From Planctomycetota bacterium (GTDB lineage Bacteria; Planctomycetota; Phycisphaerae; Sedimentisphaerales; Anaerohalosphaeraceae), in NCBI GenBank assembly GCA_019456245.1, contig VRUF01000140.1:1-7305 (forward strand): 7,305 nt of DNA. Reading direction: 5' to 3'. This document shows, piece after piece, positions 1 through 3,644 of this stretch (within the stretch, counting starts at the first letter, position 1; each line of letters starts with the position of its first letter). The translations under genes were made by a program, and so were the position numbers. The notes under the pieces were generated by a model. It was not told the DNA's origin. It did no database searches and worked only from the letters and a program-made list of their open reading frames with translations.

Positions 1-623
1 CAGCCGTCATTGACTACCGCTTCCTTACTGATTTCGGTAAAGTTTGGAAAGCTGGTTTTTTTTGGTGGGGAGCCGCCCGCATTACTACGGTTTGGCTTCC
101 CTGCCAGCGACTCCCCTGCCCGATCCTTCTTGGCCTTTTTAGCCTTATCAATTTTCATCAGCCGCGGCCAGGTAATACTGATCCCAGCCGTTGCCAGGGT
201 GAACCACATCAAATAAACAGGATTGTTGAGTATCATCGGCAAATAATAAGCTGTAAGTTTTGCGATCGGGTCCGCCAGCGTATCAACTTGTTTATCTGTT
301 AATTTTAATTCCTCGATTCCTGTGGCGTTGGCCCAGAGATCGAACGGAATTTTTACTATCTCCCTGATCGCCTCGTTCGGCTCGGTCGCCATCGCCTCAT
401 TGACCCGATCGGTATCGATCTTTTGCTGCGTACTACCGACAGGCCGCCCGCTTCCAGGCCGCACGCCCCCCCGCTTCTCTTTAATGTCGGCGCCGGTTAA
501 ATCGTCCAGTGATCTTACAAAATCGGAATGTTCCTTTTCCTTCACCGGCGCCGACTGTGTGGATGATGCCGGTTTTTTTGTTTTGTTTTTTTTCTTTGGA
601 GTTTTATTTTTACTCGTCTTCAT
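1..623 (-). CDS. Basic/membrane protein, 3' end outside window
   Basis: The frame stays open from an ATG at 621-623 to the left edge: 207 codons with no stop, so the C-terminus is missing. The start is set by GGAGG eight bases upstream and a 14-base overlap with the preceding zinc-ribbon gene. Residues 4-18 are a lysine tract. Residues 55-64 (RPGSGRPVGS) resemble an AT-hook-like GRP motif. Residues 66-125 look helical, including IREIVKIPFDLW and ELKLTDKQVDTLADPIAKL. Residues 135-152 form a hydrophobic, probably membrane-spanning segment, followed by a second Lys/Arg-rich stretch (156-168). I do not recognise the family. The layout of basic tail, helical body, one membrane span and basic tail would suit a membrane-anchored DNA-contacting or virion protein, but this is inference. 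It is the fourth gene of the operon starting at 1601. Confidence 0.85.
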   Translation of the reverse strand, partial: MKTSKNKTPKKKNKTKKPASSTQSAPVKEKEHSDFVRSLDDLTGADIKEKRGGVRPGSGRPVGSTQQKIDTDRVNEAMATEPNEAIREIVKIPFDLWANATGIEELKLTDKQVDTLADPIAKLTAYYLPMILNNPVYLMWFTLATAGISITWPRLMKIDKAKKAKKDRAGESLAGKPNRSNAGGSPPKKTSFPNFTEISKEAVVNDG

Positions 624-918
624 TGTCATCGCCTCCAAACTCAATCGTCAAACCGCCTTCATCGTCATCGTCATCGTCCGGCTCTGGATCCGCCGGCGGT
701 TCTGGATCTTCCAGCTGATCCCGCTTTGCTTTTTCTAATTTCGCAAGCCGCTCGTCAAAACTGCCCTGGTTTTTTTTGATTGCCGACAACGGATCCAGAT
801 CGACCGCCTTCGTGCCGGCGTCTGTGATCTCAAAAACCGCGACGCAGTTCGGACAATAATATTTGCTAGGGTCCTTTTCCGCCGGCGTTACTTTTGTTTG
901 ACAATTATCGCAAAGCAT
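610..918 (-). CDS. Small acidic zinc-ribbon protein
   Basis: This 102-residue protein has two CxxC knuckles, C3/C6 and C22/C25 (CDNC and CPNC), spaced as in a zinc ribbon at the extreme N-terminus. A short helical segment follows (about residues 44-70, SAIKK and FDERLAKLEKAKRDQL). The C-terminus is very acidic and proline-rich (70-102) and includes six consecutive Asp. I chose the ATG at 916-918 because GGAGG lies nine bases upstream; an upstream extension in the same frame would overlap the previous gene by more than 80 bases. The gene overlaps the preceding gene by 14 bases and the following one by 14, so the operon is translationally coupled. A nucleic-acid or protein adaptor role is plausible; the acidic tail could mimic DNA or contact basic proteins. 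The specific function is unknown. Confidence 0.85.
   Translation of the reverse strand: MLCDNCQTKVTPAEKDPSKYYCPNCVAVFEITDAGTKAVDLDPLSAIKKNQGSFDERLAKLEKAKRDQLEDPEPPADPEPDDDDDDEGGLTIEFGGDDNEDE
661..678 (-). repeat. GACGAT x3 microrepeat coding for poly-Asp
   Basis: Three perfect tandem GACGAT hexamers (minus strand) encode the Asp run at residues 81-86 of the zinc-ribbon protein. Because the unit is two codons long, slippage would change the acidic tract length without shifting frame. Confidence 0.8.
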
Positions 919-1147
919 TTTTTTCGGCCTCCATTTTTTTAAGTTCCACAATATCCGCCAGTAAACTTTCGATTGTTTTATCCTGATCAATCCGGTGTTT
1001 TATATATTGATCGATTTGCAGATTTAAGATCCGCAAGCCCTGGTCGATACGAATTACGGCTATTTTAAGATCCGCGTGTTTGTCCACCGCCTCCATTTGT
1101 TCCGATGTCATCGGTTGTAAATTTTGAAATATATTCGGCTCTGTCAT
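905..1147 (-). CDS. Small coiled-coil protein, 80 residues
   Basis: The start is the ATG at 1145-1147, with GAGG seven bases upstream; the SD overlaps the stop of the 149-residue gene (TAA at 1152-1154). A longer reading would overlap that gene by 92 bases and is unlikely. The sequence is almost wholly helical: residues from about 15 to the end (EQMEAVDKHADL, IAVIRIDQGLRIL, KTIESLLADIVELKKMEAEK) show heptad-like spacing of I/L, so a coiled-coil oligomer is expected. There are no cysteines, signal or membrane segment. It sits between an unknown basic protein and a zinc-ribbon protein in a tightly coupled operon. I do not recognise a family; an accessory or scaffolding protein is one possibility. 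Confidence 0.83.
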   Translation of the reverse strand: MTEPNIFQNLQPMTSEQMEAVDKHADLKIAVIRIDQGLRILNLQIDQYIKHRIDQDKTIESLLADIVELKKMEAEKNALR

Positions 1148-1151
1148 AAGT

Positions 1152-1601
1152 TTACCTCGACTTTCTTTGTGATAAAATCGCATACTGTTTTTCATAATGC
1201 CCAAACCGTGTATGTTTTTTCGCAACGTAAACGATGCGCACAACTTTACCAGTCAACTCGAATTTTTCGATCAAGCGGCGGAGATGTTTGTTGCCTGGAA
1301 TAAATGTAACGCTGGACCGGTCGCCTGGTATTGTTTCGATCGGATAGAGTAGTTGCTGATGATAGGTGCTGTTATTCCGCAGTGGCGGAAAAAGCAGGCC
1401 GGAAATTTCCTGGCCTATGGATCTGAAAAAGAAAAGCGGCTGGCTTGTAACGTCGAGCCGGCCCAGAAGATCGCCGACTTCCGTTGGATTTAAAAATTTT
1501 TCGTTTTTTTGCGGCGTAATTGGAAGATTTATCGAAAACCGATTTTTGGTTATCGGAGTAGGTTTTGATTTGGCCGTTTTTTTTTGTTTTTTATCGGGCA
1601 T
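1152..1601 (-). CDS. Unknown 149-residue basic protein, first gene of downstream operon
   Basis: The protein has a lysine-rich N-terminus (residues 1-19, DKKQKKTAKSK), then a mixed domain. Its C-terminal half (about 90-143) has beta-strand-like stretches, including KVVRIVYVAKKHTRFGHYEKQYAI. That pattern (hydrophobic strand, K/G turn, aromatic strand) recalls small OB-like or DNA-binding phage proteins, but I cannot name a family. The start at 1599-1601 has no recognisable SD: it is preceded by a run of eleven A residues, and the AUG lies in the 3' arm of a near-perfect hairpin (1598-1629). It is the first gene after the 570-base regulatory region, with promoter candidates at 1717-1746 and 1901-1929. 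It could be an early or replication-associated gene; this is a guess from position and charge. Confidence 0.82.
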   Translation of the reverse strand: MPDKKQKKTAKSKPTPITKNRFSINLPITPQKNEKFLNPTEVGDLLGRLDVTSQPLFFFRSIGQEISGLLFPPLRNNSTYHQQLLYPIETIPGDRSSVTFIPGNKHLRRLIEKFELTGKVVRIVYVAKKHTRFGHYEKQYAILSQRKSR

Positions 1602-1678
1602 AGCGTTATTTTTTTTTTTAACGTTATGCTCTATAAGGACTTATGAGACTTAACATATCTTATCGGACATAACGCTAT
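1591..1678 (-). repeat. Two copies of a 19-base repeat, one over the gene start
   Basis: Plus-strand positions 1591-1609 and 1660-1678 match at 16 of 19 bases (TTATCGGrCATArCGyTAT), and all three differences are transitions. A shorter third match, TTATCGGCATA, sits at 1700-1710 next to the predicted start of transcription from the 1717-1746 promoter. Read on the minus strand, both full copies contain ATGyCCGATAA. The distal one therefore begins a six-codon frame (MSDKIC), mimicking the real gene start (MPDKKQ). Confidence 0.6.
1598..1629 (-). promoter_or_regulatory. Hairpin covering the start codon of the 149-residue gene
   Basis: On the mRNA, GCATAACGTTA (1629-1619) pairs with TAACGCTATGC (1608-1598) with one A-C mismatch (10 of 11 pairs), closing a loop of ten A residues. 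The start codon ATG at 1601-1599 lies inside the 3' arm. With no SD present, this structure could gate initiation, or the A-loop could act as an S1-type ribosome-binding tract. The pairing is seen directly; the regulatory role is inferred. Confidence 0.6.
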
Positions 1679-1716
1679 CTTTGATTACAATGCCGGTCAT
1701 TATCGGCATACGCTGG

Positions 1717-1746
1717 TTTTTAACAGAATACAAACTAACCTGTCAA
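1717..1746 (-). promoter_or_regulatory. Candidate sigma70-like promoter P2
   Basis: A perfect TTGACA -35 box (1746-1741, minus strand) is followed by an 18-base spacer and TAAAAA (1722-1717). With 17 bases the -10 would read TTAAAA. The -10 is mediocre. Transcription would start near 1710, at the third copy of the TTATCGG repeat, and give a leader of about 110 bases to the gene starting at 1601. Confidence 0.4.
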
Positions 1747-1756
1747 GTCTTTTTTT

Positions 1757-1784
1757 AAAAAACTTTCATAATTTACAGTTTTTT
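1757..1784. repeat. A/T inverted repeat
   Basis: AAAAAACT (1757-1764) and AGTTTTTT (1777-1784) are an exact 8-base inverted repeat around a 12-base loop. It contains only one G-C pair, so as an RNA hairpin it is weak. It could mark a weak bidirectional terminator for short transcripts from P1, or simply bent or unwinding DNA. Confidence 0.35.
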
Positions 1785-1859
1785 AAGATCGCCTGGCTGT
1801 GAATGAGACATAATGCGTTCGAGTTTTAGAATATCGACATAAGCAACCATTGAACCGCA

Positions 1860-1874
1860 GCCGGCACAGCCGGC
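1860..1874. repeat. GCCGGC-ACA-GCCGGC hairpin
   Basis: Two copies of the self-complementary hexamer GCCGGC are separated by three bases. The arms can form a 6-bp GC-only stem, and the same hexamer is strongly enriched across the window. The site lies about 20-35 bases downstream of the predicted P1 start, so it would sit in the P1 leader RNA. Confidence 0.5.
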
Positions 1875-1900
1875 CAAACTATTGTATAAAACATAATCTT

Positions 1901-1929
1901 AGAATACACCAAAACCGATGGATTGTCAA
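1901..1929 (-). promoter_or_regulatory. Candidate sigma70-like promoter P1
   Basis: TTGACA at 1929-1924 (6/6), a 17-base spacer, and TATTCT at 1906-1901 (4/6, keeping the key T, A and final T). This is the better of the two minus-strand promoters and is divergent from the plus-strand promoter at 1957-1985. Transcription would start near 1894, where an ATG lies. Downstream it would read a 22-codon frame (1826-1894), a 25-codon frame (1773-1850) and then the operon at 1601. Neither tiny frame has a ribosome site, so I do not call them genes. Confidence 0.5.
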
Positions 1930-1930
1930 G

Positions 1931-1973
1931 GCCGAAGTTTTTTCGGCATAAAACAGTTGACAGCGCAGCTGTC
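1931..1973. promoter_or_regulatory. Two dyads between the divergent promoters
   Basis: GCCGAA(GTTTT)TTCGGC at 1931-1947 and GACAGC(GCA)GCTGTC at 1959-1973 are exact 6-bp dyads. The first lies between the two -35 boxes and the second overlaps the plus-strand -35 box (1957-1962). Their placement suits operators for a repressor controlling both directions. No regulator gene is visible here, so the role is inferred. Confidence 0.4.
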
Positions 1974-1985
1974 TTCCTTTAATGT
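1957..1985 (+). promoter_or_regulatory. Candidate plus-strand promoter for a structured RNA
   Basis: TTGACA at 1957-1962 (6/6), a 17-base spacer, and TAATGT at 1980-1985 (3/6, but matching the three most conserved positions TA...T). The start would fall near 1991-1993, exactly where the first stem of the candidate RNA begins. It is the only plausible plus-strand promoter noticed in a window whose genes all lie on minus. Confidence 0.45.
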
Positions 1986-1990
1986 TTTGC

Positions 1991-2094
1991 GCGTTCGCCG
2001 ATTTTAAGGCGAACCGCAAGGGCCTTCATTCGTCGCGTAGCAAGAATAAGGCCCGCCTCCCGCCCAACAGGGTAAGGCTTCTTTTACCCTTTTC
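1991..2094 (+). ncRNA. Candidate small structured RNA, about 100 nt
   Basis: Three consecutive hairpins start at the predicted transcription start. Hairpin 1: GC at 1991-1992 plus GTTCGCC (1993-1999) pair with GGCGAAC (2008-2014) plus GC (2016-2017), with one bulged C. Hairpin 2: GGGCCTT-c-ATTC (2020-2031) pairs with GAAT-AAGGCCC (2044-2054), giving eleven pairs with one bulge and a 12-base loop. Hairpin 3: AGGGTAAGG (2069-2077) pairs with TTTTACCCT (2082-2090), giving nine pairs around a CTTC loop and followed by TTTTC. The two G-U pairs in hairpin 3 form only on the plus-strand RNA, which favours that orientation. No open frame or known RNA family is recognisable. It could be a regulatory or antisense RNA, or hairpins of a replication origin working at DNA level. 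Confidence 0.45.
2069..2094 (+). terminator. Terminator-like hairpin ending the plus-strand RNA
   Basis: A 9-bp stem, including two G-U pairs, with a 4-base CTTC loop is followed by TTTTC. The U-tract is short, so termination may be partial. On the minus strand the same hairpin has no T tail, so it would not terminate the structural operon. Confidence 0.45.
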
Positions 2095-2173
2095 AAGCAA
2101 AAAATAAAAAAAAAGAAGTGATTCGTTGGTTTTCAGCTAAGTTGTGATTTCAAAAGGGGTTATTTCTCACAGG

Positions 2174-2182
2174 TTATCCACA
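2174..2182 (+). promoter_or_regulatory. Perfect DnaA-box 9-mer
   Basis: TTATCCACA is identical to the strong E. coli DnaA box. A looser match, TTTCTCACA (2 mismatches), ends three bases before it, and a one-mismatch match, TGTGAATGA, occurs near 1798. The perfect box overlaps the last codons and stop of the 58-residue gene and borders an A-rich tract and the hairpin region, as expected for an origin. A single exact 9-mer could also be chance. Confidence 0.35.
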
Positions 2183-2350
2183 ATCGAGAAACTGCTCGTT
2201 GATCTCTTTTTCTGCTTCGTCAAAGGTTAGTGTTTTAATCTCATCATCGCCGCTGTATATGCGGATCACTTGCTCGTCAGCGTCTATCTTGATCCTGATC
2301 CCCAGGGGGAGAATTACACGCAAAACGTTTTTCATAATTCCGCTAAGCAT
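2174..2350 (-). CDS. Small unknown protein, 58 residues
   Basis: The start is the ATG at 2348-2350 with AGGAG nine bases upstream, a strong site that supports a real gene despite its size. The N-terminus (residues 5-22) is basic and hydrophobic (IMKNVLRVILPLGIRIKI) and could be a membrane-associating strand or helix. The remainder (23-58) is acidic and beta/helical (VIRIYSGDDEIKTLTF, then EAEKEINEQF). An internal ATG at codon 6 lacks its own SD. It is the last gene before the regulatory region. I do not recognise a family. The N-terminal hydrophobic stretch is too charged for a confident membrane span. Confidence 0.75.
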   Translation of the reverse strand: MLSGIMKNVLRVILPLGIRIKIDADEQVIRIYSGDDEIKTLTFDEAEKEINEQFLDCG

Positions 2351-2404
2351 CGTTACCGACTCCTAATCATTCCACGCCTCCGGACTCTTCCATCGTTACC
2401 GACT
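2348..2404 (-). repeat. Direct repeat of a stop/start junction
   Basis: The 14-mer AGTCGGTAACGATG (minus strand) occurs at 2404-2391 and 2361-2348, with copy starts 43 bases apart. In the upstream copy the TAA ends the zinc protein gene and the ATG opens an 8-codon frame (2367-2393). That frame ends in an ATGA overlap with a 5-codon frame (2353-2370), which stops in the second copy's TAA. The second copy's ATG starts the 58-residue gene. The chain looks like a duplicated gene junction. Confidence 0.7.
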
Positions 2405-2578
2405 TTCGTTGTCTTTTTCCCCGATCGGAAGGATCCTTTTTTTTAGGGTAACGTACTTTTTATATGCTCGATGGTGTGCCTGCTTGCAAGCCTTTTTACA
2501 AAAACCGTCTCTATCGGTCTGTTTGGCCGGCTCATACTCACACCCACACCAACGGCAATACCATATAACCTTAAACAT
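2396..2578 (-). CDS. Small zinc-binding (treble-clef-like) protein, 60 residues
   Basis: The start is the ATG at 2576-2578 with GGAG five bases upstream; a GTG two codons earlier overlaps that GGAG and is rejected. Cysteines at C8, C11 and C13 are followed by C27 and C31, then H35/H36. The arrangement (CxxC, then RxGxCxxxC with a Lys/Arg-rich helix) is that of small single-zinc proteins common in phages. Residues 32-50 are strongly basic (KQAHHRAYKKY, LKKR), so nucleic-acid contact is plausible. It follows a 10-bp inverted repeat and the lysis-like pair, and its stop lies in a repeated junction. The exact function is unknown. Confidence 0.82.
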   Translation of the reverse strand: MFKVIWYCRWCGCEYEPAKQTDRDGFCKKACKQAHHRAYKKYVTLKKRILPIGEKDNESR

Positions 2579-2593
2579 TGACACTCCAAACCT

Positions 2594-2657
2594 GCGTTAC
2601 TCAGATACCCGGATCACCGGAGCTGATCGCCGGCATTCGAATATTTATGAGTAACGC
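2594..2657. repeat. 10-bp perfect inverted repeat filling an intergenic gap
   Basis: GCGTTACTCA (2594-2603) and TGAGTAACGC (2648-2657) are exact inverted arms around 44 bases. The loop holds CCGGATCACCGG and the palindrome ATTCGAAT. The element nearly fills the gap between the XhlA-like gene and the zinc protein gene and ends just before the latter's SD. There is no T-tract, so it is not an ordinary terminator; an mRNA processing or stability hairpin, or a protein-binding or recombination site, are possibilities. Confidence 0.65.
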
Positions 2658-2660
2658 TGA

Positions 2661-2828
2661 TTATTTGATCAGCCAGCCAATTATGCCGGTCAGGCCGGCC
2701 AGGATAAACGTCCAATAGTTCGGCAGGCGGTTCCTGACCTTTTCGAGCAGCTCCTCGATCCGGTCCGTGCGATCTTCCAGGTTGTCAATGCGCACCGTAT
2801 TCGTCGCGATCCGTTCGCCTTCACTCAT
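2661..2828 (-). CDS. XhlA-like coiled-coil and membrane protein, putative lysis factor
   Basis: This 55-residue protein has an N-terminal amphipathic coiled coil (about residues 4-36; repeats of IxxLEDRxxRIEELLEKV) followed by one C-terminal membrane span (about 38-54, WTFILAGLTGIIGWLI) and a final Lys. The architecture and length match the XhlA (haemolysin/holin-associated) family of phage proteins, which act at the cytoplasmic membrane with holins during lysis. The start ATG at 2826-2828 overlaps the stop of the lipoprotein gene as ATGA, so the two are probably translated together. No endolysin is visible in the window, so lysis is inferred from architecture and pairing; a structural membrane protein is the alternative. 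Confidence 0.78.
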   Translation of the reverse strand: MSEGERIATNTVRIDNLEDRTDRIEELLEKVRNRLPNYWTFILAGLTGIIGWLIK

Positions 2829-3214
2829 AACGCCGCTCTGACCAGCTTAACAAGTTTCTTTGTACTATCGCCCTGCTCGGCATTCATTGCGTTCGATACC
2901 CTGTCTCCCTGGCCGGCGTGCTTTAAATCCTCGACGCCTCGAACAATCTCCGTGATTGCTGTGTTTGCCGTGCGGCGTCTGAATTCCTGCCAGCTCAAGG
3001 CGGCTGCAACAACCGCGGCCCCTGCCAGCTTCAGGACCACGGCGATCTGTGGCGGTATCAAAACACCTAATTGCGAATTGATCACCATCTCGCCCTGCTC
3101 TGTGGCTGTGATCGCAAGCTCCGCCCCCTGGTCAACCCTGCTAAGATCGAGCGGAGCGCAACCGGCAAAAAACGCAAAAACACTGATTATAATGATTTTG
3201 ACTTCCATCTTCAT
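2825..3214 (-). CDS. Lipoprotein with second membrane segment
   Basis: The 129-residue protein begins with a lipoprotein signal: charged start (MKMEVK), hydrophobic core (7-16) and lipobox FAGC, giving the lipidated Cys19. Residue +2 is Ala, not Asp, so outer-membrane sorting would be expected in a Gram-negative host. A second hydrophobic stretch spans about residues 57-75, followed by RRR. The C-terminal part (82-129) is helical and amphipathic (AITEIVRGVEDL, TKKLVKLVRAAL). The start ATG at 3212-3214 has AAGGAAG seven bases upstream; the ATG at codon 3 is an alternative. With the overlapping XhlA-like gene it forms a plausible lysis or envelope module; a spanin-like role is possible but the second membrane segment is not typical for one. 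Confidence 0.83.
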   Translation of the reverse strand: MKMEVKIIIISVFAFFAGCAPLDLSRVDQGAELAITATEQGEMVINSQLGVLIPPQIAVVLKLAGAAVVAAALSWQEFRRRTANTAITEIVRGVEDLKHAGQGDRVSNAMNAEQGDSTKKLVKLVRAAL

Positions 3215-3288
3215 TTTTTGACTTCCTTATTTGCTTTCTAAGCGTCTAAAATCGTTTGGTCCATACAACAGGACTTAACTTCCAGGTT

Positions 3289-3456
3289 CTACCGACGGCG
3301 GCTGCGTTTGCGCCGCTTGCGGCTCTTTGACACACGCCAGCCGCCCCTGACTTTATAGACCGAGGTGTTTTTCGGCTTTGCCCTTTTGGCAGAGGTTTTT
3401 GTTTTGTAGGTTTTCCGTGTACTTCTGCCGGTCGCACGTTTTCTTTTCCTTGCCAT
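3289..3456 (-). CDS. Protamine-like Arg/Lys-rich protein, 55 residues
   Basis: An ATG at 3454-3456 with GGAGG eight bases upstream opens a 55-codon frame. The product has 15 Arg and 12 Lys, about half of all residues, and no Asp or Glu. It starts MARKRKRATGRS, has a short central ordered patch (VYKVRGGWRV, residues 33-42) and ends in a dense basic tail (KSRKRRKRSRRR). Such proteins neutralise and condense nucleic acid; in viruses the analogues are DNA-packaging or core proteins, for example microvirus J or adenovirus core proteins (comparison by composition only). It lies at the end of the virion block. Another minus-strand frame over the same DNA (3246-3437) lacks an SD and is less convincing. 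Confidence 0.85.
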   Translation of the reverse strand: MARKRKRATGRSTRKTYKTKTSAKRAKPKNTSVYKVRGGWRVSKSRKRRKRSRRR

Positions 3457-3459
3457 TTT

Positions 3460-3639
3460 TTAAGCCTCCATACTTGAGATTAAAATATTATCGTCCGCAA
3501 TTTGATTTTGCAGATCGTTAAGCCTTGATTGTTTTTCGTCGCGTTCTTTTTTTAGATCCGCCGGCGTATAAATATCAACGTGTCCCGACGGATGGGTTAC
3601 AATCATCGTGCCGTCTTTATATTCAGTTTTTATCGCCAT
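3460..3639 (-). CDS. Small beta-hairpin plus coiled-coil protein, 59 residues
   Basis: The start is the ATG at 3637-3639 with GGAG ten bases upstream; a TTG nine codons earlier would overlap the lectin-like gene and has no SD. Residues 1-26 form strand-like segments (IKTEYKDGTMIVTHPSGHVDIYT) and residues 27-59 a charged helix with coiled-coil spacing (LKKERDEKQSRLNDLQNQI). Small proteins of this design are frequent next to phage tail or receptor-binding genes, which suits its position right after the lectin-like gene, but I cannot name a family. Its last codons (ATG GAG GCT TAA) supply the GGAGG for the basic protein gene. Confidence 0.8.
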   Translation of the reverse strand: MAIKTEYKDGTMIVTHPSGHVDIYTPADLKKERDEKQSRLNDLQNQIADDNILISSMEA

Positions 3640-3644
3640 TACAC

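Larger units (their letters stand above)
1602..2173. other. Gene-free regulatory region between two operons
   Basis: About 570 bases contain no conventional gene on either strand. Apart from the elements listed separately, there is an A-rich tract at 2098-2116, read as T9-A-T6 on the minus strand. It might help end the upstream operon although no hairpin precedes it. Another dyad, TGCCG(GTCATTAT)CGGCA, lies at 1691-1708. Two tiny minus-strand frames (1826-1894, hydrophobic, 22 codons; 1773-1850, 25 codons) have no ribosome site. The density of dyads, AT-rich tracts and divergent promoters makes this the best candidate for a control or replication-origin region. Confidence 0.6.

Noticed and set aside
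322..738. Plus-strand open frame, 138 codons
   Set aside because: It is the antisense of the acidic zinc-ribbon gene and the left-edge gene, and its product is low-complexity.
1148..1243. N-terminal extension of the coiled-coil protein
   Set aside because: The extension lies inside the 149-residue gene; the ATG at 1145-1147 has GAGG at seven bases.
1590..1715. CRISPR array
   Set aside because: The repeats number only two or three, are imperfect and unevenly spaced, and have no cas genes nearby; a regulatory repeat is more likely.
2096..2120. Intrinsic terminator for the minus-strand structural operon
   Set aside because: There is a long T tract on the minus strand, but I found no hairpin just before it.
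3246..3437. Minus-strand frame, 63 codons
   Set aside because: It overlaps the Arg/Lys-rich gene in another frame and has no SD, while that gene has GGAGG at ideal spacing.
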